DNA of 64,000 bases from Lindgomyces ingoldianus (GCF_010093535.1 NW_022985173.1:570876-634875); one strand, 5' to 3'; shown: positions 36,501 through 47,457, numbered from the stretch's first letter. Notes: generated from the letters alone by a model not told the origin. A program made the numbers and translations.

Positions 36501-38200
36501 CCCCTTAGGATAGCAATGCTGCACTAGTGTAAAAGGAAGATATAAATACTAGAAGAAGTAAAAAGTAAAGGAAACCTACATAAAGTCTAGACTAGGTATT
36601 TCTAACCTAGAAGAAAAAAGATAATTAGGCCTTATCTATTAAGCTTTATATAGACAGTGTAATTACTACACCTAGAAAACTATTTAAAGAATTAGACTGC
36701 ATAGAGATAGACACTCTAATTACTAACAGCACTTTTAAAGTTATAGTGTATAACTTAATAAAGCATAAAAGTTAGATTTTTAACCTCTGCTTTATATAAA
36801 AAGTAAAAAGCAAAACAACTTAACTATATAAAAAATCCTGCCTAGTGTTTGCTAGCTACTTAAATAAAAAGAAAAAAGAAATTCTTACTTAGTTACTAAC
36901 TATCTAGAAGATAAGCTAGAGACTACTTTTAGCTATAAAAGTAAGCTTAAAAGCTATGTATAAAATGCATTTTAAACTATATAATATTATATAAGTATAT
37001 ATCTAATTAATAGATAAGCTTATACACACACTGTACATAAAGCTACTAAAAAAGATGTGCTAGAGCTTTCCACTAAATATAATACTCTAGGTTGTACAAC
37101 CTTTATATAGAGCTGCTAAATTAGGACTATATTAGTTTAAAACATACTATAACTACTATAAAAAAAAGCTGTGTATACACATCTTTTTATACAACCTCTA
37201 CCTCTTAATTACTAATAAAAAAGAGCACACCTTTAGTATTACTAGCTTATAGACAGACAACACTTTAAGCATTATAATAAAAGATTTTACATAAAGAGAA
37301 AAAGAGAAACTGCAGAAGGTAAAGTTTTACACAAAGGGTAAAACTATTTTAGTAAAGAAGCAGCCTATTAAGTTTAACAGCAGAAGGATTAAGCTTACGC
37401 ACAACACAGTAGTCTTTACTTAGAAGAGATAAGTAAGCCACCTTTATATAATTAACTTAGAGGACAAAGATGCCGCACAATAATATATTAAGCAATGTGT
37501 AAAAGAGGTATATATTACATTTATATGTTAACTAGAGGCAGTATTTAACCTCTTTATTACTACATAAACTACAGACCCTTTATATAATAACATTAACACA
37601 CTTAATGTATAAATCTAATAGCAGATAGATAATAGTAAGCGCAGTCTTACCTTCCTACTATTATAGCTTAATTATGTAAAGCTGTTTATCTTTATAGATA
37701 AATTATTTACTAATAATAAAGACTTTAGCTTATAGCTAAGATTTTTAATTATATTAAGTAATAAAAACTATATAGAGTAAAGTAACTACTTTAAAATACT
37801 AGGCAACATTATACACTAGAATTCTACTAAGTGTAAAAAAGTAACTAGAAGTGTTCTTACTAGTAAACTATATAGAATAGTTAAAAGGTTTAATAATATA
37901 ATTACTCTTAGTATAACTCTATAGTAAATTATATAAATACTTAAACTACTACTAATTCTAGTAGTAATCTGCACAGATTTAAGGTCTCTATATAATTACC
38001 TTGTTAAGCTAGGCACTACTAGTAAAAAGTAACTTATAATTAACATTATGTTACTCTGTAAATTATATAAGAAAAAAGAAATTGCTAAGATAAAGTAAAT
38101 TAATAGTAAAGACAACTTAGTAGATATATGTATAAAGAAAACACTAAACTAGGCTCTTTAATTATTAGTCCTAACTAACTACCTCTCTGTTTAGATAGAA
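33600..38200 (+). pseudogene. Copia D Gag-Pol, RIPed
   Basis: A Pro/Tyr-rich gag-like stretch is at about 33680-33910. Integrase is at about 35200-36110; the clean stretch 35913-36095 reads FNILKTKLGNCTDNKAILQ, then LVPTLLVFRAYLRIN. RVT_2 reverse transcriptase is at about 36670-37400 and RNase H at about 37640-38130. The integrase C-terminal phrase is typical of ascomycete Copia polyproteins. All domains carry TAA/TAG stops. Confidence 0.78.
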
Positions 38201-38592
38201 GCATCTGTGGACTAGCTAGATCCTGTGCGTAAAGATGCCTTAGACTAACTAAACTAACAACGCCTTTATATAAGGCTTATTTCCCTTTGTTTTATTTTTT
38301 TTTGTATTGTACATAATTATCTTTCTTATTATAAGAATCTGTTACTGCTAGCACTGTATAAAAAAAGAAAAGAGCTAGAGGATTATACAGCAGAGCTTAG
38401 AAAGCAAAGGATAAAAAAAAGAAAAGCTATTTACATAGCATAACTAGCCTATTCTAACGCATAGCATTACTAAGGCAAGTCCTAACAAATAGGGTAGAGT
38501 AAAAGCAGAACATAATTAGATAGACCTACACAGACAGAAGGGAAGCAACGTGTACAGAAGGCAACTTTTTAGATAAAAAGAAAAGTTGCTAG

Positions 38593-38872
38593 TGTCTGTA
38601 CACAGCAGCAGCGTCGCGGCCTGGATACAAACAATTGCGCACAAGCAGGATTACGTATCTATGTTACATAATGCTTGTGCGCAAACCTCTGTGCGCAAAC
38701 ATCTAGATATCCCCCTTTTCCTCTGTATAGAGGAAAGATAAGAGCAATAGAACTAGAAACATGTTGCCCTTACCTTACCTACCTTGTACGCTGTGCATAC
38801 TATACACTACTCTTACTCTTGCTACTTAAGTGCTCATACTATAAGCAGCTAGCTGTCGGAGCCCATTCAACA
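38593..38872 (+). repeat. Copia D 3' LTR (type 1)
   Basis: 280 bp, starting TGTCTGTACACAGC and ending GCCCATTCAACA. Confidence 0.9.
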
Positions 38873-38877
38873 ACTTG

Positions 38878-40203
38878 CTTATTAGAGGACACTTAGGCAG
38901 AGAAAAGACTTTTAACCTGCTACAGAGAGAGTACTACTAGCTCTGCATGTTCTATACTGTATGCTAATACATATTATGTTGCTATACTTGCTGTAAAGTA
39001 AAAGCTTTTTAAAAAAGGTATAATAGCTTACTTAAACTACTCTTAATCTTTAAATAAGCTTAAAAAGATATATTAATTAATTTTATTATAGACCTACTTT
39101 TATTTAAAAGGTATATAAATATTATAGTAGTTATTAATTACTTAACTAAGTATTAACACTTAATACTATGTTTCTCTATAACTACTCTTAATATAGCCTA
39201 GTTATTCTACTAATATATATAAGTTTACTATAGCCTACCTAATATAATTATATTAGATAGAGGTACGCAGTTTGTCTTAGCCTTTTAAAACAAACTCTGT
39301 AAACAGCTTTAAATTATTCTCTATCTATCTACAGCTTTTTACCTAGAGACTAATAGCTAAACTAAAAATATAAACACTATAATAAAATAAGTTTTATAAG
39401 TGTATATAAACTACTAGTAAAATAACTAAGTAAAATAGTTAGCTATAGTATAGTTTAAAGCTAATAATATAACATCTAAATTAACATAAGTATTCCTGTT
39501 CTTAGTAAACTATAAATACTACTTTTAAATAAAATTTAAACTATTTTTAAATACTCTCTAACTAACTTATTAATTTATATAAGTAATAAATATAAATAGA
39601 CTTATTAATAAAATTTAAAATATATCTAAATATATTTATAAAAAGCTTATATAGGCTTAAGCTTTTTAATAAAAGTATATAAACTAATCTTAAACTTTTA
39701 CCTTTATGTATGTAGCTAGCAAGAAGGTTTAGCTAGACACTAGAAATATTTAAATAAACTAATAATTAAAAAAACTTAATTAAAAAAACTTTAGCTTTTT
39801 TATAGTAGCCTATATAGTTTTATTACATGCTTACTAATTAATTCTACCTAACAGCATAAAGATGCACCTTGTGTTCTACATATTATTACTGCGCTAAGTA
39901 GCCTTTAAATCTAATTATTTACCTAGACAGCTAAACCTACTACCTAAACCTATTATTATAAATAATAAACTAGAATACATTATAAAAGACATTAAATTAA
40001 TTTAGTTTAATAAAAAAAATGTATTTATAAATACTTTATAAAATAGACTAGATATAATAAACTGTTATAAGAACTTATAAAAGCTTTATAAAAGAACTCT
40101 GCAGTAACTTAATTCTATGCTTAATACTTATCTAAACTAAACTTGTACCCTAATAAAAACAACTTAATGCTAGAACTACTAATATAAAGAATTCCCTTTT
40201 TAA
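38878..40203 (+). pseudogene. G1 integrase region, RIPed
   Basis: This is the last coding part of G1. The H2C2 zinc-binding segment is at 38885-39000 (GHLGREKTFNLLQREYY, then CCYTCCKVK). The integrase core is at about 39080-39390 (NYLTKY, ILDRGTQFVLAF, then YLSTAFYLETNS). A basic C-terminal tail runs to about 39980. It ends at the polypurine tract. Breaks are TAA/TAG. Confidence 0.8.
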
Positions 40204-40218
40204 TAAGAGGGGGGGTAC
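40204..40218 (+). promoter_or_regulatory. G1 polypurine tract
   Basis: aagagggggggtac directly precedes the 3' LTR and fixes the element's orientation as plus. Confidence 0.85.
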
Positions 40219-40536
40219 TGTTACAGTATCCTCCCTAGATCCTAGACATAACTATATTAGATGTGTACTAGAGTATTATTAGTGCACGTCTAACATAAAT
40301 ATAACATAACATAGACATAAACTTAAGCATAAACTGCTTTAACACTAACTAAACTTAAAATAGGCTTAATTTATACTTAAAGCGCTTAGACTTTTAAGCT
40401 AAGTATTTAATTACTAATTTTTTTTTAAACTTTCCTGTTCCTTACACAATGTCTTGTACCTACTATAATACCTTACATGGTAATTAAACTAGACCTCTGT
40501 GAAGCTCTATAACCTTACTCGTGCACAATTGTGACA
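40219..40536 (+). repeat. G1 3' LTR
   Basis: The LTR starts TGTTACAGTATCC and ends CACAATTGTGACA. It is 318 bp, followed by ttaag. Confidence 0.92.
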
Positions 40537-40541
40537 TTAAG

Positions 40542-41880
40542 CTAGAGACGCTCTAACTACTGCGTAGCATGTGTTAATTATTACTACTATTTCTAACGTT
40601 CTCTTAACCTTCTTGCTCCTCTTAGCCTGCCTTACGCGCTAGGCAGCCTTTAAGTCCTCTTAAGATGCCTAATTATAACTATACTAACATCCTTAAGCGC
40701 TTTTTTAAGTAGTAGAAAGCTTAGCCCTTAACCTTTACTTACATAGTAGATGTGCTTAAGCAGATAAGTTACATATTAGTAAAGAATAACTAAGATCTTA
40801 ATACACTTAAGAACTTAAGCATAATAATAAAAGAGTAATAAAGAGAGTACTATAATAAATATAACTACTTTAAGCTAGGAACTCTCTTTAAGCTAAAAAA
40901 AAAGGCTGCTTTTTTTAAAAGAGAACTAAAGGCTGCCTAGAAGCAGTATAAGAATAGGCTTAATAGAGAGGACTTAAATAAGATGTAATTATATAGACTA
41001 TTTATTCTCTATATCTAGCAGCTTTAAATATTACTTTAAATTCTTAGTAGCAACGCTGCTGTATAGCATGCTTAAGAAAGTTTTTATAGTTGTTAAAGTT
41101 ATTTACTAACTAATAGTTCCTTTTAAGCTATAATTTTAATATAGTAAAGGACAACTTAATTAGGTTAAAATTAGGTAAATATAGAGGCAAAAACACTAGT
41201 ATTACACTAGCTCTGTTGCAGATGTCCCTTACATAGTCTAATTAATAAATACTTGTGTTATTAAGTACTATAACTAACCTTAACCCTAGGTATAGGCTAC
41301 AGAGAGGTAGCACTTAATGCTTAAAAAAATTCTTAAAAATTTGCAATATGCTACTACTTTAAAACATTATATAGGTTATATAACTATCTATAGTACAGGC
41401 TAGGAGAAGACTTTATCTCTGTAAGCAGATAATTAAGCTGTAAACTTTACAGTCTTTACTAATAAGACTCTACTTGTGTCTTCTATCTCTAGTACAAGAG
41501 TTACATCTAGATTTGTTAAGGCATATAATTTAGTCTATATGCTAGCTTTGCTAATAGAGACACTAGGCATCTCTTAGCTCTAAACTGTGCTCTAAGGAAT
41601 AACAGTAAATAACCTTTTTAGACTATTGCATGTTTAATAGCTAATTATATATTGTACTAGCTAACGCCCTTACATTATACTTATTAAGTAGGAAGTTTTA
41701 CATTTTGTTAAGATAGGCAGTAGGGCAATCCTTAAGGAAGGCAAGTAGGCCCTATAAGAGCATTAGCACAACACTAAGAGAAGGACTAAGATAGTTGCCA
41801 CCCACCTAGAGCTAGCCTTTATGTATTACCCTAGGTCTTCCCTATCTCAGTGTTGACAGGGGATACGGGCAGCCCCATAG
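40542..41880. other. Older AT-rich host sequence, right half
   Basis: This continues 790-1992. About 40690-41880 reads on the plus strand as a long protein-like frame broken mainly by TAA/TAG, with basic and helical stretches such as KNNQDLNTLKNLS and AAFFKRELKAAQKQYKNR. No family is recognised. The amount of readable protein suggests a RIPed transposon ORF or a duplicated gene. Base composition returns to normal over 41850-42090. Confidence 0.4.
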
Positions 41881-42396
41881 ATCTAAGCTAGTATAGATCC
41901 TGTAAACAGGCTTATAAGATATGCTTAGGTCCCTCGCAATTTAAGGAACTAACATCCTAATATTAAGACAGGTTTGTATACAAGCAACAATAGCCTCACT
42001 AAATTAAGCAGGCATGGTTTGTGGATAGGGAGACAGCAGGTAAACAATTGTACTACTAAATTGGGTGGGGGAAATTTTTTCAAGGTCTAGGGGACCACAG
42101 CCGAGCGCTCAGGCCATGGGACAGACTTTTTGGAATGACTGTACCCATTACCGAGATCAGATCTTGAAGATCTCCCCCAGGCGTTGCGGTTCAAAACGAA
42201 ATCCAAACAGAGTCTGTCCTCTGTAGAGAATGGAATAAGCAGCGTTGACTGCAGCACCTGGAGCTTCGCCAGCATTGTTTGCCGGCGGTGCTGGCACCCT
42301 GAGTCGGAGACGAACGGCATCCAGATTTCCCTGGTCTTGCCTCGCAGCATCGCTATGGAACCTAACGCGGTGTTCCTGGCTACGTTCTGGCTGGTG
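41881..42396. other. Transition zone between RIPed DNA and gene island
   Basis: TpA density falls and CpG-containing words reappear. Short overlapping readings on both strands (42087-42350 minus, 42184-42405 plus) have no recognisable family. They may include the decayed 3' end of the membrane-protein gene next door. Confidence 0.35.
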
Positions 42397-42981
42397 TTAA
42401 AATAAATCTAATTCCCTAGGAGCTCGATTGCATTTTGTACCCATTGAAAAAAGAGCCACTAATTCGCGGCATTTCATCAGAGGAACAACAGTAGGTTCCT
42501 AGACATCTAAAGGTTTTAACCACCAAAATTCATATACTATTAAGGCACAGATACAGTGAGCGAAAGTGTTTAACTCTAGGAGCGATATCGTATACCCTGT
42601 CGCCATACGGAAGATGGTAGTGATAAGAAAGCGACTGGCCTAGATACATAGAACAAATTTTTTAAAGCCATCAGCTTTACTTTTGTTAACAATATCCTCT
42701 TTGCTTAAATCTAGAATACTATTAGGTTTACACCTAGCTAACAGGGTGAGTCTAGAGACTGTAATAGTTTGCTGGACTAGACTGCCCTGCAGGAAGTTTA
42801 GTTTAAGATCTTTGGTCGAGAGTGCGAATCCTCCTGTAATTGCATAAAGACTGTGAGTGTTCGTCCATTTATAATGTCTTTTCTTTTTCCTATCTAATCT
42901 AGTATTGTCGGAATCGTCTGCATTTTCTACATCATTATCTTGGGCGATAGGGACTGGTTCGTCTCCCTTCAAATGATACAT
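42397..42981 (-). pseudogene. Fungal membrane-protein gene fragment with TAG stops
   Basis: One frame runs from an ATG at 42981 to TAA at 42397-42399, interrupted by TAG at 42640-42642 and 42499-42501. The first part (KWTNTHSLYAITGGFALST, then DKSKADG-type text KSKADGFKKFVLCI) and the part after the first stop (TISLLELNTFAHCICALIVY, then FWWLKPLDV) match a multi-copy ascomycete family of hypothetical integral membrane proteins as I remember it. In that family Gln follows the CI pair, exactly where TAG stands, so the stop is probably CAG to TAG. The C-terminal half is not found. Function is unknown. The N-terminus may also be truncated. Confidence 0.65.
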
Positions 42982-43854
42982 CTGCGGCTATTAATCACGT
43001 TATTTTACGAGAACTAATCACTAAAGTAATACTTTCTAGCATACCTTAATAATATAATCCCGATAGGTATTAATATAAGAAGACATTGGGCTAAGATAGG
43101 ATAGAAGAGGTAAGAAATAAAGATAAATTGTGCTCGGCAACCTCACGAATGCCCTGCAACTTCTCCTAAAGCTACTCCTTAATTTATTAATAGCCTTAAT
43201 CTTCCCTTGTAGAAATAAAGAGAGTAAGTCTTAGCTAAGTGAAATCTTTATATCTAACGTAAGCTTCTTTGCGGCTCGATTCTGCGCCTAGGCTGTAAAC
43301 GCAAGCTACGCGAGAGTCAGTTCCATTTAGGGGTTGTACCCTGTTGTTCTTGAACTCGTACTATCTTAGGCGCTAAAAGCCCCAGAATGAGCTATCCTAA
43401 TTTTTGGAGACGCTGCGTAATTGTGCCCGTATATTCGGGCAAGTTAAGATGCATAGCCGTCTAGACGCAGAGCAACATAGTAATGATACAACTTGATAAA
43501 ATCGACTAAGTCCCCCGCACTGTTAGCTCGGGCTGCCAGCCGAGCGGCTGAAACCCGCCTGTTTAGTTGCGGAAGAGGTTGTACATAGTAACGTTTGTAC
43601 CCATAGTCGCAATAGGGAAACAGCGCGGACGAGGTTAATCACGTGCGAAACCACAAAATCATAATAAAGGCTAGAAATACGGTAAAAGACAGCAGTCTGC
43701 CGACAGCTTGAAAGCTATATAGAGAATTCCGTGTGGCTTGCATGCCAATCTGCATTTTGCGACCAAAACATTCCACTTTGCCTTTCAGCTCCTCTAGTTA
43801 GAGAAACGTTGCGGGGAATGGGTAGGAAAAAGCAAGTTTGCCTAAGCAAAGACT
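42982..43854. other. Intergenic region, no gene recognised
   Basis: Normal base composition. It contains an imperfect hairpin (gctcgggct / agccgagc, about 43529-43550) and gcccgtatattcgggc (43427-43442). No tRNA or coding feature was supported. Confidence 0.4.
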
Positions 43855-44012
43855 CGCCAAGAGGGACCCGCTGGGGAGAGGGACCCGCTGGAGAGACTCG
43901 CCGGGGCGAGAGATTTGCCGTGGAGAGCCTTGCCAGGGAGAGAGATTCGCCAGGGAGAGAGACTTGCCGTGGAGAGAGTCGCCAGGGAGAAAGAGTCGTT
44001 GGAGAGAGAGAC
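43855..44012. repeat. Minisatellite, left of HNH cassette
   Basis: Degenerate tandem units of about 15-16 bp, based on gagagactcgccaggga and gagagacttgccgtgga. The reverse complement (ctctctccacggc) resembles the units of the array at 47038-47217. Open readings on both strands here come from the low-complexity repeat. Confidence 0.85.
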
Positions 44013-44020
44013 TCTGAGGC

Positions 44021-44135
44021 GGTCCCAGTTTGGGGCCCTCTAAATGCCCACACCGCCAACTGTTCGTGTCAAGCCTGGCTTCGCCACGATAACGTGAACA
44101 ACAGATAGTTATCGGAGGGTCCGAAATTGGACCCT
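44021..44135 (+). repeat. Inverted repeat, left copy (115 bp)
   Basis: This matches 46697-46813 in reverse complement (shared phrases include ccaactgtt-gtgtcaa and gatagttat). Both ends carry ggtcc...ggacc palindromes, for example ggtccgaaattggacc at 44119-44134. Confidence 0.8.
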
Positions 44136-44252
44136 GCAGTCAATCAATTGATGCCGTCGGAGCAATTGCCCAAGGATGGTCTAGCGCTCTGCCAAGCCTC
44201 GCAAGGATTGTTCTACTATTGTTACTGTTGGACCAGCGGCAGCTTCATCTGG

Positions 44253-44477
44253 TCTTGCTTAGCCACTGTATAGCGGGGTGCCCGATTTCCGGGCCTCGCT
44301 GCATGATCGGTTTCTCAAATTAGAGCGTTGATCAAGGATTCTCAGATGAAAAGGTATAGGAAGAAAATATTAATACGGTTGTATTGAAAAGCCATATACA
44401 TTCTGCCGCCATTTTCGGCGGCATATGCCACCCTTTTCGTAGGGCGTTGTCGTCAGTGGTGAATCTGTATAGTGCAA
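44253..44477. repeat. Direct repeat, copy A (225 bp)
   Basis: This matches 45819-46041 in the same orientation, from tcttgct-agccactg to ctgtatagtgcaa, with scattered substitutions. It contains the hairpin gccgccattttcggcggc (44405-44422). It lies 110 bp beyond the stop codon of the HNH gene. Nothing else is seen in 44136-44586. Confidence 0.85.
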
Positions 44478-44586
44478 GTGATGAATACATCGCGGATTTG
44501 TCTTAATATATTAACTTAATGTGTTATTAGATGTTCTACGGCTGTTTTCCCAGTTACTGAGTAGCAGAAATGTCATGCATTTCAAC

Positions 44587-45631
44587 CTAAGCTACCAGGC
44601 GACTGAACAGCTCAAACTCCATTCTTTCAGCAGGCTTTGGACCATTGAGAATGTCACCAACAATATCAGAGCCAGGCGGAAAATCATGCTCGAACCGGGG
44701 CTCTCCAGCACCTCTCATGTTTGCCAGGACCGCCTGCCTGAAGTGCCATCGCAGAAGCTGATCGACAGGTCGTTGGGGGTCATTGATGAAGATTTGGTCA
44801 AGATGTTTGCCAGCGAGACCATATGCATCAAGGGCAAAGAACACAATCTTATAATTATCCTAAACATTATCAGCCACGGATCCCAGCGGGTACGGCGAAA
44901 ACCTACATCAGGGTTAATCGAGAGGTTGTAGGTGTCAAACAGATGGTGTATGTCGTTCCGAAGCAGCATGCCGTTTTGTACCGAGTTAATGGCTCCGCCG
45001 TTATCAGGTTGAATGGTAATCCAGCGGTCGTATCCATGATCCTTCCAATGACCTTCGTAGGCTATCGGGAAGACATGCGCAGCCTGAAAGCCATCCCAAA
45101 CGTCGAATTGTGCCATAACTGCCACGTTCCCAGATATAACGCATCGGCCGTCTCGTTTGCGAACGGCATCGCGGAATGACTGGACGCGAGTCCCGCTGGC
45201 ATTTGATATAGTACGAACTAGCCAAGCCTCGTCATAAATTGAGAAAGAATCTAAAAGCTAAAATTAGCTTAAGTGTGGTGAGACTATCACGTTGGATTAC
45301 TTGGCGCATGAATGTAGTACTTCCCAGACCGAAGCGGGTCATCATTCTTCTCAATCTTGGTATCATCTCCATCTTGTAGTTCGAAGCTGCTTGCAAAGAG
45401 GACAAGGATTTCCACCATGGAGTAAAAGTTGTTATTTGTGACGCCATTCGTGAGGATCAAACCACCAAGTGTTGCAGCGGGATCTTTGGCATCGTAGATA
45501 TGGACATCGCGCCCGAGTGACCGATTGCGGAGAGGCATCGTAGATTGTGGAGGTCGATTTTGAGTGCTAGGGGTGTCGTGGGGAGACATGAACATGTTCG
45601 GGGACGACGGCAACGGCGACGGCGACGACAT
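44587..45631 (-). CDS. HNH endonuclease-domain protein, three exons, apparently intact
   Basis: Exons 45301-45631, 44907-45250 and 44587-44859 are separated by introns of 50 nt (gtaatc...ttttag) and 47 nt (gtaggt...gtttag). They join in phase to 948 nt, 315 residues. The first intron removes an in-frame stop; the second restores SINPD-DNYKIV. HNH residues are probably His169 (AAHVFP), Asn203 (QNGMLL) and His212 (DIHHLFD), and a Cys sits at 147. The C-terminal part (DPQRPVDQLLRWHFRQAVL, then GAGEPRFEHDFPPGSDI) is characteristic of a large family of ascomycete HNH proteins of unknown role. No nonsense codon is present, unlike neighbouring genes. It sits between direct repeats (44253-44477 and 45819-46041). 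Nuclease activity is inferred from the motif only. Confidence 0.85.
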
Positions 45632-45818
45632 GATAGGCGCTTAGGACTGGAATGCCACATGGGAATAGTGGTTGGAAAGCGCAGGGTTGCAATTAGCAGG
45701 AGCGTTGTTGAAGAAGCCCGAGTGATGTTAAAGATTGCGAACAAAAGTTCGTTTGCAGTGGGGCAGAGGCGCACAGCTGTACGCTGACCTAATAGTTCTA
45801 TGGCCAGGGTAGGCTCAG

Positions 45819-46041
45819 TCTTGCTCAGCCACTGCTTGACGGGGCCTGATTCCGGGGCCTCTGCATGAGCGGGTTCTCGGATTAGAGTGCTGGTCATAGA
45901 TTCTCAAATGAAAAGTTAGACGTTAAGGAAATAATAATACATATGTATTGAAAAGCTATGTACGTTCTGCCGCCATCTTCGGCGGCATATGCTACCCCTT
46001 TCGTAGGGCAAAGGCATCGATGGTGACTCTGTATAGTGCAA
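45819..46041. repeat. Direct repeat, copy B (223 bp)
   Basis: This is the partner of 44253-44477, with hairpin gccgccatcttcggcggc at 45969-45986. It lies about 190 bp upstream of the HNH start codon, so it may act as promoter. A minus-strand reading from 45897 (MTSTLIREPAHAEA) begins within it and could be a small exon; copy A does not keep it open. Confidence 0.85.
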
Positions 46042-46696
46042 AATCGGTCAACACTGGCGACAACATGAACTTTATGTCAACCTTCACGCGACCCGTAAAT
46101 TTCGCTCTTGCTTTTTAGATTTCATCGTCGTATTCTGCGCCCTTCTACTTTGTTCTAACTCCTTCTCCCCTAATCCCCGTGAGCTACCTTATGCACTCGC
46201 GCTTGAGGGCCCGAAAAGGGGCCCCCCTCTCCCGCCCTCGGGACGTCGAGTGAGTTAGAGAAAAAAAATGAAAAAAAAATGCATTGAATTGTTGAAGAGG
46301 ACCAAGAGATCGCGGGTTAATTGCTGAGGAATATATAGAGGCAGGTTTGTTAATTGAGGGCGGGTGAGAAGTTAAAGTACCTCGCGGTCGTCCCATCACA
46401 CGGGGCGTCCCACCACGTAGGGACGGAGGTTAACGACACAATTACTTGTATAAAACTCTGATTCCCGAACACCATGAGGTTCTCAATTCGCAGCCAATCT
46501 ATCTGATAATATACGTGTCTAGATACATATTTGAATGATGTGGAAAGTAGCAAACAATGAAGTGAGTAAACCGTTTGATAAACTACCGTTGATTGTCTCT
46601 ATGCGCAGACGCAGGTGGAAGTGTGCAGACGGAGGCGGGTAGACGGGCTCATGCGACCGTGCGCAACAACTTGCTTTGTATTGAGTGATCTACTGC
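46042..46696. other. Unique spacer inside HNH cassette
   Basis: Normal composition with GC blocks (46203-46245) and short A runs. Small readings on the minus strand (46184-46399, 46350-46553) have no recognisable features. No gene is supported. Confidence 0.35.
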
Positions 46697-46813
46697 GGGG
46701 TCCAGTTTCAGACCACTTAGAATAACTATCCCGTTGTCACGCTAAGGTTGTGAAGCCGGGATTGACACAAACAGTTGGCAGTGTTGGCATCTAGAAGGCC
46801 CGAACCTGGTACC
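46697..46813 (-). repeat. Inverted repeat, right copy (117 bp)
   Basis: Reverse-complement partner of 44021-44135, beginning ggggtccagtttcagacc. Together they enclose 2.8 kb with the HNH gene and both direct repeats. Confidence 0.8.
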
Positions 46814-47037
46814 ACCTCGGATCTCGTGCCTATGATATAAAAAAGGTCCGCTTTCCATATTAAATTGTAGGAGGAGGAAGTAGACGAAGTTAACGAGTAT
46901 ATAGTGATGTAAACAAGCTGACGCGGCTTTAATAGCAAAGTGTGTCATGGATATTTCCCAGGTGCCGAATGTGTGCACTTCTTAAGCTGGAGAGAACGAA
47001 TTACTAGGTTGTCCGAAATCTGTATCTCCTAGGATAC

Positions 47038-47217
47038 TCTCTCCACGGAGCTCCTCTCTCCACGAAGCTCCTCTCTCTACGGAGCCATTCTCTCCTCGAA
47101 GAGTCTCTTCACGGAGCCATTCTCTCTACAGAGCTCCTCTCTCCTCGAATATTCTCTCCACAGAGCTCCTCTCTCCTCGAAGAGTCTCTCCACGGAGCCT
47201 CTCGCTCCTCGGCGATC
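47038..47217. repeat. Minisatellite, right of HNH cassette
   Basis: Tandem degenerate units of about 16 bp, based on ctctctccacggagct, ctctctcctcgaagag and gagccattctctc. It is followed by (tat)n at 47218-47232. The stretch 46814-47037 between the inverted repeat and this array holds nothing recognised. Confidence 0.85.
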
Positions 47218-47335
47218 TATTATTATTATTATTTTCATAGACTGTCCTACTGGAAGTCTAACTTCGTAGAAGATTTAATAAATGTTTCCAATGGACACCA
47301 TGCGTATAAATCCATCTCCTTATTACTTAGATCTA

Positions 47336-47457
47336 GGGTCCCAATTCTAGGACCCCTTCTGTAAGCGAAGCCATCTTGTCGCTTAGTCTTGCTCATTCTT
47401 GCTCGGGGCTTGCTCAGGGCTGCTCAGCGTCACTCAAGGTCCTAGAAATAGGACCCT
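47336..47457. repeat. Element bounded by ggtcc...ggacc palindromes
   Basis: gggtcccaattctaggaccc (47336-47355) and ggtcctagaaataggacc (47438-47455) enclose about 80 bp with repeated cttgctc words. The ends resemble those of the 44021-44135 repeat, although the middle differs. It may be a small non-autonomous element. Confidence 0.5.

Larger units (their letters stand above)
32485..38872 (+). mobile_element. Copia retrotransposon D (280-bp LTRs), nested in G1
   Basis: A 6388-bp Ty1/Copia element with 280-bp type 1 LTRs (32485-32764 and 38593-38872) and target duplication acttg (32480-32484 and 38873-38877). It has the same leader duplications and gag type as Copia A, but keeps the RNase H region that A lost. 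It is RIPed throughout. Confidence 0.94.
1993..40536 (+). mobile_element. Gypsy retrotransposon G1, split by nested insertions
   Basis: This is a Ty3/Gypsy LTR retrotransposon on the plus strand whose own sequence is 1993-4243, about 12962-13111, 30881-32484 and 38878-40536. The rest is later insertions (X with Copia A; Copia B with Copia C and Gypsy G2; Copia D). The pieces join colinearly when compared with the uninterrupted copy G2. LTRs are 318 bp each, the polypurine tract lies just before the 3' LTR, and the target duplication is ttaag. The domain order seen is gag, protease, reverse transcriptase, RNase H, zinc-binding H2C2 and integrase core. All are RIPed and non-functional. Confidence 0.93.

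Noticed and set aside
38675..38896. Plus-strand 73-codon frame
   Set aside because: It runs from the Copia D LTR across the target duplication into Gypsy G1, a chance fusion.
43427..43560. Hairpins suggestive of a tRNA or structured RNA
   Set aside because: No clover-leaf, no A/B box pair (ggttcga-type) and no conserved loop could be fitted.
43715..44108. Overlapping frames of 114 and 125 codons on opposite strands
   Set aside because: Both are driven by the minisatellite at 43855-44012, where a repeat of mixed 15-16 bp units keeps frames open by composition.
45457..45897. Minus-strand 146-codon frame overlapping the HNH first exon
   Set aside because: Its second half is an Arg-rich out-of-frame reading of the HNH exon. 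Only its first part (in direct repeat B) might be a small exon, noted under that repeat.
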